DNA from: Lottia gigantea
Lineage: Eukaryota > Mollusca > Gastropoda > Lottiidae
Direction: 5' to 3'
Assembly (NCBI RefSeq): GCF_000327385.1
Contig: NW_008709979.1
Span: 1,390,667 to 1,454,666, forward strand
Length of the DNA: 64,000 bases
Positions 12,860-26,380 of this stretch are shown piece by piece. A program made the translations under genes and the position numbers. Within the stretch, counting starts at the first letter, position 1; each line of letters begins with the position of its first letter. Under the pieces are notes generated by a model. The model was not told the origin of the DNA and searched no databases. It saw nothing but the letters and a program-made list of their open reading frames with translations.

Positions 12860-13485
12860 TCTCTGAAATTTAACTTTATCCCAGATACAATTGTATTTAA
12901 GTGCCTTCAGTCTTAATGTAATTTTACTGATCAATGGAATTTCTCACCAACAACAAAAGGAGAAATATTTTAGCCTAGTCTACTTACCCATGATAAGGAC
13001 AAGGATTTGTCGCGGATTAAAGAGTGTTGCTATTAACTCAAATGTAAGTTTTATTGAGTAGTTTAGAGAAAGTCTGAATCGAAATATTTATACCAAGTTT
13101 TCCTTGAACTATATGTCTACCAGTAAATTGACAAGGAGTGTTGAAATGGTTGGTTATTATGATGTCTTCTGAGTGGAAAATGTTTAAATGACACTGACTT
13201 TCCAATTAAAATTCTTCGACATCGTCAGTAGTTTTACTATGATAAAATCAGAAAGAATCCTTCATGATATGAAAATTATAGAATATTCTGTCTGTACTTT
13301 ATTTTGAAATATTGTTGATATTTTAGTTCGCTGATTATTTAAAAAAAAAAGAAACTCAGAGGAGATCACGTGAAAGAAGTTAAGAAAGTCTATTGAGACT
13401 AAAGTCGGTAGTGTTACATTACATTTCAACACATTAAACAACTAATTGTTGTCGTCGGACTATTTTAAAGAAGAAGGAATAAGAA
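12860..13485 (+). promoter_or_regulatory. Upstream region of first exon 1A (duplicated with 1B)
   Basis: The part at about 12860-13043 is closely related to 35268-35440 upstream of exon 1B. Shared blocks include AATTTAACTTTATCC, GTGCCTTCAGTCTTAATGTA and GATCAATGGAATTTCTCACC. The similarity is good but clearly imperfect, and fades over the roughly 440 bp nearest the start codon. Its position about 0.6 kb before each ATG makes it a candidate shared promoter or 5' UTR relic. No TATA box or start site can be assigned. Confidence 0.5.
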
Positions 13486-13839
13486 ATGGCATCAAAATCA
13501 GGGAATAATTCAAGACCATTAACATCAACAGACATTCATATACGTGTATTGTATATAATAAATGTATTATTAACAGTTTTAATCGCATCAACAATTTGGA
13601 TATCTTATACTGAACTTAGAAGATTTAAAATACTTCTTGATGATAAAATATCTCGTACTCAAATTGTTGATTTTAAATTTAAAAGCACCGACTTTATGGA
13701 AGATGATCAGATTTTACCGTCCACATGGGTAAATGCGGAAGAATCTAAAGGATACAGGCATAGGAGACAAACATCTGAAGGATCGGGTGCGGAAAATCCT
13801 GATGAGTGGGCGTGGTTAAGCAGTTACGCTAGAATACCG
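13486..13839 (+). CDS. Colmedin/gliomedin-like protein, alternative first exon 1A
   Basis: This 118-codon exon starts at an ATG in context AAGAAATGG and ends at a good donor (CCG|GTAAGT) in phase 0. It encodes a short polar N-terminus, a single hydrophobic helix at about residues 21-41 (VLYIINVLLTVLIASTIWIS) and an extracellular stalk. There is no cleavable signal peptide, so a type II signal anchor is likely, as in gliomedin and nematode colmedins. Residues 91-94 read RHRR, an R-X-R-R furin-type site. The exon closes with WAWLSSYARIP, matching WEWLNMYSRIS in exon 1B. Residues 12-64 are identical to residues 30-82 of exon 1B. The family is assigned from the whole gene's layout; no symbol is safe. 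Confidence 0.8.
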
Positions 13840-15449
13840 GTAAGTATTCATATTTCTACATTTGGAAACTACATTACATTTCTTTACCTCTTCAAGTTCC
13901 GTGAAACGTGTTCCACGAACAAATAAATCAGATATTACTAAGAGGTTTAGTATGCAGAAAAAATGCAAAATTATTAGAATGTGTAGCAGTGTTTATTTGA
14001 TACCATTTTCAATCATTATGCTTATTGCCGGTATAACAGTTTTAGAATTGAGTCATCGTCAAGGACATATCACTGTAGAGTATTAAATATTAATCAAAGA
14101 AAGTTAATATATTGATATTATATTTCTTTATTATACCTAGACCTCACTTTATAACACATGGCTAATTTTAATATGTCTTTAAAGACCTTTCAGAACATTA
14201 TGTATGCATGTTTGCTTTCTAATTAAGGCAAATTAAAGTAATCCTAAGTTGTAAAGAGTTTGCTACTTGGCTCATATAATTTGGCTTCTTTAAGTAACTG
14301 TTGGTTAGACTTATTAGTGAATTATTACCTTCATTCAGCCAACATTTTTTCTTTTTCTCTCATTGATTTTTTTCTCTCAATTGGAGTTGGTGAAATGTTG
14401 AAACCAGATAACTTGGTGTGAAATATGTCTCACTCGATGAAACGAGTCTACCAATTCTCTCTCTCTTTCTCCTTACAATAGACTTCTTCAGTTCCAAAGA
14501 TTGTCACTCTTGTGATATTTTTAAAACGAAAATGAAGAATGTTGGAAGGTTAGAAAAAAGACTAGAAATAATTAGAGTTATTTCTACTTTGTCCATGTGA
14601 TATCTCACTTTTTTCTAGATTTATGTCAGATTGATGACACTGTGTTGGGTTAGACCATGTTAATTTACTAGTAGTACAAATTTTGTAGCTGTGTATCTTT
14701 TTCTTTAAAACTCAGGACTACACGACTAGTGTGAGCGGTGGAAACCTTTCCTCATTCGTTGCCAGAATGATTAAATTCACTTAAATGGGCAAGTACAGAT
14801 TCGGTTGGTAGGTTCTCCTTTGGTTGGAAGCACTCTTTCTCAAACATAATCCCTCTTCTTAGAAAGACTGTACAACATAACGTTAATTCATTACACTAGT
14901 ATGAATGTGTTGTTAGTACAGCTGAGACCAATTAAAATCTGTTATCTAAAATAATTAAAACTAGTGTCAAATATTTATAGAAATCTCAATACAGATAAGA
15001 ACATCTACTTCATGATAGATAGAAATGGATAGAAATTACTATAATCTAGAACTACGTAACTTGCTAGTGCATGGATGCACGTGATATGCTTACTTACCGA
15101 AACATTTGATACTACCTAAGCCTGGTTCCCCGATGCATGCTAGGATAAGTATAGCAGTAGATGTAACCTGTTATATGTTCACATTATAATGTCGACGTAT
15201 GTTGTCGTTAACCTTGTTCGGTTGTCCGTCCATTCACATTTCTTGATATTTTTATATATAGATAGACATTTAAGTTCTATTCTCATTGTTGATATGACTC
15301 AAATACGCCATTATTAGGTTGAGAATGCGATGGAGAGATTTACTTTGGCATGAGTCTTTTATAAATCATTGACGATTATTCATATATTATGAGTTCGATT
15401 TTCACAATACTTGGACTTAAATTTCGGGATTCTTACCAAATTGTTCACG
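13840..15449. other. Start of intron 1A, no further exon seen
   Basis: Intron 1A would run about 26.7 kb to the acceptor at 40560. In this part I see no further exon. A 74-codon frame at 13862-14086 contains a hydrophobic run but has no splice logic linking it to the gene. A (TTA)n microsatellite begins near 15545, just downstream. Confidence 0.45.
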
Positions 15450-16100
15450 TTTAAAGGGACATTCAGCTTTTTTGTTAAAAGTTTTCATTATCAAAAACGT
15501 CGTTAATTATACATTTTAAATATTTCTGAAGTATGGTATTTATAATTTATTATTTATTATTATTATTATTATATCTATTTATCTTCTTGATCAAACCCGA
15601 ATTTGTTTTAAAAGTGTTAATTAAAAGCAGAGAGTACTTATTGTTAATTAAGCAGTTTGACCTAGTTTTGGTGAAGTGGTTTTATATAGTTGAAATTACG
15701 AAAGCACAGGCCGAGGAGAAAATTCAGCAACACTACTGTAATGTGCAATAAACAGTGGCGAAAATTATATAATGTATATAAGGTACTTAAAATTTTGGTG
15801 TTTGACTTAATAATGGCTCGATATTATCAGTTGAAACCTCTAGACACATTTCTCTACAATTAGGCGTTTATTTTACTCAAAAACGTACACTAATTTTTTA
15901 ACAGCTTCCAAAATGCATAACGAACTTAAAAAGCCTTACGTCACGTTTTTAAATATTTTTGGCGTTTGAAAATTAACGGTAGGATATTTTTAGTTAAAAC
16001 TTTCAGATCTATTTAAAGGTTAGTTTTCACAAATTTGAGCAAAACAATTTTTTTAATTGCATGTTGGTAAGTTTAATTGAGAAGAAAGGCTTTTTTCAGA
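15450..16100 (+). mobile_element. TTTAAAGGG-ended MITE, copy 1
   Basis: The left end is GTTTAAAGGGACATTCAGC. The interior is alignable to copies 2 and 3 over several hundred bases (GATCAAACCCGAATTTGTTT, TAAGCAGTTTGACCT, CATTTCTCTACAATTAGGCG, AACAGCTTCCA). A (TTA)n run has expanded inside. The right border near 16100 is approximate. No transposase. Confidence 0.7.
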
Positions 16101-19100
16101 TGTTTAAATAAAGCTGCAATGAAATCGTCTCCTGTCTGGGTGTATAGTCTTGTGTTACTTATAATATCCCCAATATAATAAAGTCTTCTGATCCATAATT
16201 TACCGTAAGTTAAGACAATTGGCAAAAGTCGGTGGCGTGAACAATTTTATTGAATTAAGAATATCATCTATCATCATAAAGGACTGTCATGCTGTTATAA
16301 ACATCGTTCTAGTTTTATTGACCCATTCTCATACTAAATATTGAGTACATACAAATTAATAATAAACATTTGAATGGGATGAGGTTTCTTCAGGCATAGA
16401 AATTGGTGTGGACTAATAATGAGACTAATAGGAGGGTTACTAAATTATATATGGTTAATTTCTTCAAACGACACTATCCGCCTTGTTTAATCAATGGACA
16501 ACTAAATAATGCAAGAGTAAACTATAAATGAAATACTGATGAATAATGTCATTGCCTAAACTGTATTAACAGTCGTAAATATTTCGTAAAATTTAGAATT
16601 ATTGGATCAACTTTACAGTGAAATAATATAAATTATTAAAATTCAAACCCTGGTAACTTGGCATTACTTCGTAGACTAAGCATTAATTCACGAGACAATT
16701 TGTTTAGATATAAACACCATGTTTTTAACAAGACTAAAATATTTATTATTGTTATAAGCTAGTATTATTGTACTGACTAGCTCAGTTTGAAATAACTTCA
16801 TGGTTTCAGTTTGATATCGTCAGCCCAGTGTTTAACTTTCTTTAAAAATCTCTGTAAGTGGAAAGGTCCACATTAAAAATTTAAGGGTTTTGACATGAAT
16901 GATATCACATAAACGTCTGAAATAGTCGTAGTTGATTTATATCTCTATTTAATCTAAAGCTAACATTTGTTCTGACTGAAACAGACCTATCGAAAAATGA
17001 CGAAAATACAATGGCGATACAAAATATTTTTACCGGAACAATAATAAGTGGTTTTATGTATCTCATATGTGTTGCTGTTGGTAGATTAGTTTGCAGTAAT
17101 CATTGATATATAGAAAATAAATGAAGACCGGCAATGTGCAAATAAGTGTGCGACGTTCAGCCAAGAGGATTGTCCTGCTAGTTTTAACACAGCCTAACAT
17201 CCCATCCAAAGAATAAGAAACCCATGGCATTGGATAATACCATAGCCTTTACTCTTACTGGTTACCATTTGAACTCTTTTTATCAGAAATTTTTAGCGAA
17301 ATAAATCTCACTTTAAAACAACATTCATTCGTTCATTGGGCCATAATGTTATTTTTGTAGATTAAGTGCCAGTTGACACTATTCGTATCTCTTATGGTAT
17401 CCCTCACTATTTGATATAACTATAAGATATGCTTCTTTATCTCATTCTTATCTTCCTATAATAATTGTGTTGTCCATAGTTTATCGTTCTCCAGATATTG
17501 GTCATTATTTATGATATTTCATCATGTAGGTCAACTTTCATTCTCATTACTTCCTTCCATTTAGTAATATGGTCTACAATTTAACGCAACGCATCTATAA
17601 GAACTATAATCGAACAAGACAAGAAGTCTATTATCCCAATTCGCCAATATTAAAAAGGTTAGATTTCTATGTCAATACAAATGACTTCTAAAATATAGAA
17701 GCAATAATAAGCTGTAGTAAATATTACATAGTTCAAAGTAGTATCTCCAGAAATCAATGGAAAACAATTAAATGTGTCTGATTTTGTGAATTTTCATTAA
17801 AAATTTGATAAGAAAGCGATATATAGTAGACATAAGATGTTTATTTCTATCTAGTAGGATTGTATTGTGTCATTATAAAGAGTCTGATACAATTAAATAT
17901 TGACTCTATTTCTTCACCTCTATACAGACCTTTAAATCTACAAAAACACAAAGTTACATCCTATTTAGATGTTAAAGAATAAAGAGGCTACCCATCTAAA
18001 AAAGTTAAAATGTTGCCCAATCTCACAATTATTTACAAAATGACTTTACTCGCTCAAATGAAAATGCAAAGTGAAGATATTAGGTTCAGTGTTAAAAAAG
18101 AGGTGAACTAATCTGAACATAATGGTTAGTATGGTCAGCTATTGAATAGGAGTGAAATCTAATTAAATTAGCTTAACATTATAGGTCAGGTCAATACCAC
18201 TAATCAACAAAATGATAATGAGTTTACTGTACGACAGACAATTAAATATTTTATAAATAAAATACTTATATTATTTTGGCGTTCGATATGTTCGTATCTG
18301 AATATTATTGTTTACATCATCGAAACCACAATGACATGTTCAAACCAAACATTTTTGAAAATTAAACTGATTTTTAGACTAATGTGTTACTTGTCTTGTT
18401 TCATTAACGTGACCGACATTTAGCACAGATGCATCCAGGTGCACTGAGGGTAGTTGAAGGATTATTTCATGAGTCGAAAATAACTGCACGTGAGAATATT
18501 AATACCTTCAAGGAGATATGTTATCTAAACGTCTATGGGACTTGTCGAATTGATGAGTAATCAGAGGTCGGATTTCACTCCCAACATGGGGTATCTACAG
18601 CTGAAATTGGGGTCTACAAGCGGATAAATTAATCACTTTGCCGAGTATCCCTCTTTAAGTTAATGTCAATGTCCAACGCATCCTTAAGTTTGGTACACGC
18701 CAGGTTAAGATAGTGAGGGTCAGAAATGATGAATCCATAAGGAAATTATAATGAATTATAGTAACATTACACGATGTAACGGACAAATAGATTGATTACA
18801 ATTCACAGCAGTATAGTGAATATGGTGAAAATTACATTCATTTCACTGTGTAATGGTTAGTTAAAACGCGATTTGGTCTACAAGTATATGTCATAATTTT
18901 ACCATGAAATACAATCAATGCTGATGAAGTTATCTATGTTAGTAGACTTTCAATATATTACATATTGTTGTATTATAATAGTTTCAGTGATAGATTCTTG
19001 CAGTGCTGTTTTTCCGTTTAACCCTATACGGTTATTTCTCAAAACACTTCTACATCACAATTCAATTCGATTGATTCTTTGCAGGTTACAGTTTTCACAA

Positions 19101-20962
19101 AAACCAGAAGTCTAAAATAAACATGACGTTTTCGAATATATTGCAGCTGTTACTGTATCATTTGATAGCAGAAACCTTCTAAACCAAGAAATATTACCTT
19201 TTCGCAATAAGATTATTAATACACAAGTCCTAACAATTAACCAAAATCATAGATGAATATCAATGCAAAGAAAGTAGAACAGATAATAATTTTGCCTTGT
19301 GAGACGACAAAAGTAGAAATAACGTTTTTCTTAAGTTTATAACATTTCAACCCAAGGGAAATGTCTTGAACTAGATTTCTATAAATAAAATATTTATATT
19401 TTATATTTATCAAGAAATATTTAAGTAGGATGTAATATATCTAAATATTTAATATCGTGTTTTTGAGTAGCCTGATAAAACTGGCATTACCCAGTTCCTT
19501 CGACGTGATATTCGGATGTGATATAGGAACTGAGACCCAGATTGATCCGATTATAAAGTCCAAGCGTTGAAAATTGTCTTCACCGGACTTTTTGAATTTG
19601 TACAAGAGTGACACAACTACCAGCTTGGGAATACAAACGGTTAGGTAGCCCGAACATAGGGATGGAAGCTTCAACGAGATTAGAGCTCTGCGGTCGAAGA
19701 GTGTGTCCTTTCCTTAAAGCGGTATCAATATTGCGTGATACAGCTCAATTCGACATCTAGTAAGATAGAATCTAGAAGGCGTCAGATTTCACCTTTTTAA
19801 CATTATAATTGATTCTCTCTTATTTTTTGGTCTTTTGGGATTTTTAATTATGTCTACAATTTTGACACGATCATTTTATAAAGATTGTTGTTGAAAATTC
19901 ATGTGGAAGATAAAACGGGTATTGGGTGATCTATTGATGATGCTAGGATTTTCTTGTGGCGATTAAATTGGGGAAAATTATCGGTGATATTATTGGGGAA
20001 TCTATTTTTGTAGTCAAACTTCAAGATTGATTTAAGATACAAAGTACTTGGTACAAAACAGTGTCCTGATTGGTTGATAATAAGGCGTTACGTGCATCTG
20101 AAAATATAAATTTCTTTCAACTTTAACTATCTAGATGGCACGTATATGGTAAGCAGTTAATAGTATGATGTTTATTGAGATAATCTGCCGGGTTACTGCT
20201 GTTTTGTCCTATTATTTTGTCCTTCTTAAATCAAAATATGTGTATGCTATTTGACGATATCATATTTATATTCAAAACGAGTGCTGGACGACATCTTAAC
20301 TCAATATTATATTCTGTATTATTAAATCTTTAATTTGAAGAACGAATTAATTTTGTTTCACAACTATCTGTATCATCTATTGTCACTCACTACATTAAGA
20401 AGTAAAAGAACAAAGGTTGAAAAATTTGATGAGATATAGTGTCGGGTATGATCAGAGCATGAACTAAAGACTTGAAATTTTCTCATTTAACCTGATTATT
20501 GCGTTCATTTCATTTAATCATCAAACAATTGAAGTTTTCTTCACATGACTAAGATAAGGTTACCTGGGTTAAACATGGTCACAATTTAATCAAGGCGAGG
20601 TTTTCCAATGATTAAAACTTAAATTAATTAAAAGCGAGGCGATTTTACGATAGGAAATTCCAATAGTGTGTTGAAATTGCTTGAAATAGTAAGTTGATAG
20701 AGTACTGTTTACCTAAACACTTTGTTTAGTTACGAAATCTTATTTCAAATCTTTAATGATGTTTCTATAATTAATCAGTGTTTAATAATGTGGTTAAGAT
20801 GATATCACGACAAACAGAATGGTATTAAGTATGCTTTGTTAAGATTATCATTTAATGAACGATGTCAACCGGTAAGATAGTTTTGCCATCATGCCTTGTT
20901 GATTTTATTGGAGATAAAAGCGAATGTAGTTTTACACCCTTCTTTATTTTTGCTTCCTATGA
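16101..20962. other. Intron 1A interior, nothing recognised
   Basis: AT-rich, without recognisable coding, RNA or element structure. Frames at 18918-19115 and 19441-19674 have no family signature. Confidence 0.4.
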
Positions 20963-21418
20963 ATATGGTCTCACTCCACTAATTCATTTGTCATCTCCTC
21001 CCATGTTAAAACACGAAATTCAACCTTCTACAACTTTTTCCAGAAATCTGGTTGAAAGCTTTCCAATATGTCGAATGAAAGCCTGACCAACTATCAATGT
21101 CTCCTAAAAAATTCAATATATGATGACCATGAAAATTTTGAGCTACTAAAATTGAAAGTAGACTACTACCGGTTATACTCATCCGCTAGAGTTTGGCACT
21201 TTACAAAACGACTATTTTTAGAATTAGCCTTCTGCTTTTAGGTCTCTCATCATCTCACCAACTCTGAAAGATAATGCAATTTCAGACATCAAATTCCAAA
21301 TCTAGACCAAAAATTAACCAAAAATGGGCAGGCAAACAACCCAAAAGGGAAAGAAGATTTCTAAATAGCCTGGACTACATTCATTTGCATAAAATGTTTT
21401 AGTGGAGTGAGTCCATAT
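20963..21418. mobile_element. ATATGGTCTCACTCCACTAA TIR element (MITE), complete copy
   Basis: The left terminus ATATGGTCTCACTCCACTAA near 20963 pairs with TTAGTGGAGTGAGTCCATAT ending near 21417, about 20 bp with one mismatch. The length is about 455 bp. The interior (AATTCATTTGTCATCTC, TTTCCAGAAATCTGGTTGAA, GACCATGAAAATTTTGAGCT) recurs at 39248 and 54849. Non-coding. Confidence 0.75.
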
Positions 21419-23817
21419 ACCATGTTACCATGCTAGAAGTCGCAATGACTTATCTACACTTTCCTCTTAAATATGGATATCTGATTTTTAGACCTTTCGG
21501 ATTACCACCACAATAACGAAATCAAACCTCGAAGACGAAATCTTTGTTACACTGAAAGTTTGGTACAAAAGAAAGACAAGTTCTCATAAAAACATAGTTC
21601 GGGTGTACCTTATGGCTCCTGTTAAATGTTTGTCGACGGAATGTAATAAGCATAAATACCTCCAGAAAGTTCACACCAAATCATATTTTAAAATTACGTG
21701 GGAAATCTCAAAGCCATTAGGTCTCTTTCTTTTCTTTATTAGATTTCATACATTGAAGGTCAGATCTAGCCATGCTAATTCAATATAATTCTTTATAAGA
21801 GGCTAATTCAAGTATAGGGATATGAAAATGGTTTTCAGACAAACAATATAACAGCTAAACGTCCATTTATCACTAGAGAATTAGATTATAAACTTATGTC
21901 ATATAGAAATGTTATCGATTGATACGGTCAAAATATCATTCATCCGTTTTATTCTATCTATCTATTAATATTGACCCGCTTTACTAACCAACTAGACAGA
22001 TTACTTGTTAACATGATAAATAATCACTGCTTTCAATATAATCTTGGTCTTTAACGATTCGTACTCTGGAAAGAGTGATGATATTTTCAGTGTGAAATAC
22101 ACTATTTAAAGTGACATGTTTATTAGACTAGTGAGATGTCTCTATTCACTACGGCCATTTCTATGAATTTTACAACCACAGATAATACTTTATATGTCTG
22201 CTTCTTCCAATTTTAATTTATTATTATAATGATCGCCATAAATATCTTCTATATTTTATACTATTACAATTGTCAAGAATATAAATTATAATTCATGATA
22301 TTACCCTGGTCAATTATATGATGTGTATTATTTCATCCTATGACAATCTCGAGATATATGATTTTATGTTTCATTTCATTACAATAAGTATTGTCAAATA
22401 CATGTTTTGACTTTCATGTCATGTTAAAGTATCTAACCCAATGAGCTATCGTAACCCTTTTCTAACGAAGCATTTCTGCTGTCTCTCGTTCCTCGGGTAG
22501 TGTGTTATTTTCGAACTCAGAAATGATATGGCGTATGTTCCTAAGACTTGATCGTTATACCGACCGGCTAGGACCACATCATTTTTCTTGGACCCATGTT
22601 CTGGAAAACATAGTGCTACCGTAAACTATAAGAGTGTCCTTCCAACAACACAATCATCTGAATATACCTTTCTGAGAATATCCCCTTTCCATCTGAAATA
22701 CAGAAAAGGTTCGGAAAACTAAACTCTTCTACACGGCTAGTGGCCGTCAGAATGCGCGTGGTCAGTTGGTCTTCCGTTTTCTTCTATTCATGATCGTTTT
22801 AAAGTGAACTTGAAGTGTATGCGCTACCTGTAGGTAGGTTTGTTCAGTGTTCACTCGGCCAAGGGATTAAAACAGGTGATTTTTTCCAACTCTGGGCATA
22901 AGAGTAGGTAGCTATTCAATAACGGTTGTATATTATATGATCTTGGTTTTGATGGATATGGATAAGGCAAGGAGTTAAAGAACATACGAATATTTCAATT
23001 TTCCTGACGTAACTTACCGTAACATCAGCTATCAGGACATCAAGATCTTTTCTATTTTAAACTGATTTGCTCTCTTCGTATCAAATTTTCGGACACGGTA
23101 AAATTAAACTTTTGAAAATTTTACAAAATTAATTTGACGAAAGTGTGATACTATAATGTAAAATAGAGATACTATTCTATTAAACTTTATAAAAACCTTG
23201 GTATCGTAACTAGGATCTTAAACCAACACCCGTCGAAAATCAATTTAGAGAGATGATTGTGTAAACCGCTTATACATTGCTTTTAGCTGAATACAAGACG
23301 ATACGACGTAACTAAATCGTATGAATACATCCTGCCTTGAGGACATTAGGCTGAAGAATCTTAATTAAGGTTTAAGAGTTATTGAAGGCTGAGGATCTGG
23401 TCTGGAGGCAGTTTTAACTGTCACGATGAATTCCAACGCTGAACTAAATCATATTGACATATTCTACATTTCCATACTATATCATTTATAATAATCGAGC
23501 TTGCAGACGGTCCAAATGCTTCAGGAATTCCTTCTTATCTTTACACCAAATCTTAATAATTATAAAGTTAATGGCACCGCGACTCTGCGAATGTATTTCA
23601 AACAATCTGGAAAACTGATCAGGTCCTCTGGCTACAATATTAGGATTGCAAGGAAATAATTTTAATTAGCAACACACAGCTATACAGGATGATCTTATCA
23701 CCCTTCTAAAACCTAGGCCTATAAGTCAAAATATAAACGAGTGTGTATTATTATATATAAGCTGTAAACATTTGCTTATTTTTTGTTATTTCAATTTAAA
23801 TGGTATTTGCCAATAAG
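21419..23817. other. Intron 1A interior, nothing recognised
   Basis: AT-rich, no supportable gene or element. Confidence 0.4.
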
Positions 23818-24284
23818 TTCAAGGGGTTTTCCGTTTTTTGTAAAAAGTTTTCATTATCTAAAACGTTATACCTGAAAATATTTATGTTAATTCTATCTTT
23901 ATATTATCTTATTGATCAAACTGAATTTGTTTTAAAGGGGTTAATTAAAACGGAGAGTACTAATTGTCAATTAAGCAGTTTGACCTTGTTTTGGTGTTGG
24001 GCTAAATGGGTCGATATTATTAGTTGAAACCTTTAGAATGCATAGGAGACACATTTCTCTACAATGTACAATTAGGCGTACTCAAATCCTTACACTAGTT
24101 TTTAACAGCTTCCAGATAGAAAACTTAAAAACCTTACGCTATGATTTTAAATATTTTTGGCGTTTAAAACGTAATGGCTGGATGTTATTCGTTAAGGGGC
24201 ACATTTCTCCTGATATTGGTCTATAGATTTCACAATTTCAAGCAAAAAAATTCAATTCAAAAACAGCAGAATATCCCTTTAAAA
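23818..24284 (+). mobile_element. TTTAAAGGG-ended MITE, copy 2
   Basis: About 467 bp. The left end is degraded (TTCAAGGGGTTTTCC). The right end is clear, GAATATCCCTTTAAAA, the complement of the left terminus of copy 1. The interior matches copies 1 and 3. Short open frames inside are not conserved between copies, so they are not genes. Confidence 0.7.
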
Positions 24285-26149
24285 GCCCAAGTTTCTATCC
24301 TATTTCTTATTATGCTAGAGCTCAACAAATATTTGATCCATTCATATACTTTGTTACCTATCATAAGTTTACTTTTTTGGTTAAGTTTAATTTATATCCT
24401 CTTTCGCCCGTTTTTGCCGTTTGGGCGGACAAATCGGTCATGAACATTTATAATATCTCTTGACCTATTTGTACTGCAAGCAAGGCGTTTCAGGGGACTC
24501 TCAGTGGGAATAATTGATGATATTGGAAAATTCAGTTACGTCTTTTAATACACAGCATAAATTACACGACTTCATTTAATATGTCACCCACTGATACTAC
24601 TGAGTAATTAAATTTTACAAACAAACTATTGCACAACGGTCATCTAGGTCTGTCTACCAATAATTGCATTTTCTTTATATATAGTGAATGCCATTAGGTC
24701 AGCAAAGATCGTTTTCAGACAGCTGCGTGACAGACATATTCCCCAGTTTCTATCTAACTGTACATTTTAACATGGTTATATGTTGAAAGCAATGAGACAC
24801 TTTACTTCAAGTTAAATCTAGGAGAGGAATTGATGAAGAATACCTGACCACGATATTTAGATTCTGTGTACAAAACTAAGTGAGGTCTAATTCAAATTAG
24901 ATCAAACTATCGTTTCGTTTTATAATTAGCTTTTTTTTAATATAGCCGCCTCAGTTAGGGTCTGAAGACTTGCCTGTTAAACAGTCGTCAAAATAACTTT
25001 TTGACCTAATCTGAAGACATCTGCTTTAACCAATCAATTCCCCCACTCTCTCACAGAATGCCATTTCTGGAGAAGGCAGAAATTGTATTGGTTAAGACAG
25101 GGTTAGGTCAAAATGCAACGGAAGTATATGGTCACAATAATATCCTAACTAGTACTAATCAAGGTCCCTCTTGGTCCCATAATAATTATGTAAGTGTACA
25201 AAATATGCAACAAAGGGGTAGTCTAATCTTTTTGAAGGGGGTTGATCTATTCAAGGTAGCCTTATCCCAGACATGATGTTTGAAAATTTCGGGTGATATC
25301 TAGCTGCATCACACAAAACTTTATATCGAATTCTTAAGTATTCTCTGGAGCTGAACGAACAGTCTAATATATCTTCTATACGACATGCAAATTTCATTGA
25401 AGTAAAAAGTATCGCTTAAATTCATTTTCAGTAAAAAATGAGCATGAGCATGATAATTACCGTAGTAGGCCATGTTATTTTTCTAACAGTCTCCTAATGT
25501 TCTATAGTATTTACAATCGATGAGAATGATTGATAAAGAAACACTAAATGTTGATTCATGGCTTATCTTGTGGTCTTTTTTTACATTCTTATACTAGTCT
25601 CTTCCCTAACATAACTCCATTGATTCTTACAACAGCTTATTTCCAATCACATAGAAAAATAGTTTGGATAATGTCTGGCTAAGTCTTCTGTATTCAAATA
25701 TTAATGATTATATCACCTAGTAGCTAGGATTCATATTATAAGAGTATCGTTTGTATATATCTTTAGTTCTTTCATGACATTTAAAGAAAAATAAATAACT
25801 GATGCTCTGTTACGGTACATCCATCTTCTAATTTGCTGTGCAACTCTAATAAATGTGTTTCGCACTTCAAGCAAGTTGAAGAAAATAACTTACTCTGTGA
25901 ATAATTGGAAGAATTAAAGTATTCCCTGAGCCGTTTGGAATCTAGTGCAAGGTGTAGATTGAATTGTTAATCCAACGGCTTGGCTGAAAAGTTTTAAGCC
26001 TACAGTAGGATATCTCATCGGATTGAAACAAACTTTCGCCACAAACAATTACAATCGTTTAATGAATCATAGACATAAGAACTGCAATTGTAATGTTATA
26101 ATTGTCTCTCCTCCAGGCTATCTTGTGAAGCTACGCATCGATATCACCG
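24285..26149. other. Intron 1A interior, nothing recognised
   Basis: No element or gene recognised. A 72-codon frame at 25058-25276 has no family signature. Confidence 0.4.
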
Positions 26150-26380
26150 AAATTGAACAAAACTGGCTATAGGGCAGTCATAAAGTACCTGAAACTGAAA
26201 GGGCCATGCTGGTATGGTCACCAATGCAGAATTGAAGGCGACCCGCGTTCAGGAAGACCCACAACACAGACAATTCCTAAAGAAATATTGTGTGTATCTC
26301 TCGCGAGATGGTTGAGCACATCATCGAAAACTGCAACCAAAGCTGTTGAGAACGAATCAGATGCGAGAGCAGATTAGAAG
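26150..26380 (+). mobile_element. mariner/Tc1-like transposase fragment
   Basis: The frame reads YRAVIKYLKLKG, then after a short gap RIEGDPRSGRPTTQT. These are the first helix-turn-helix of a mariner transposase and its hallmark (D/E)DPRSGRP linker before the second. The stretch normally between them is largely missing, and the catalytic DD(E/D) domain is not recognisable downstream. It is a dead N-terminal fragment of a DNA transposon. Confidence 0.65.

Noticed and set aside
13862-14086. Small protein with a hydrophobic segment downstream of exon 1A
   Set aside because: It lies in the intron after a strong donor, has no acceptor logic and no counterpart after exon 1B.
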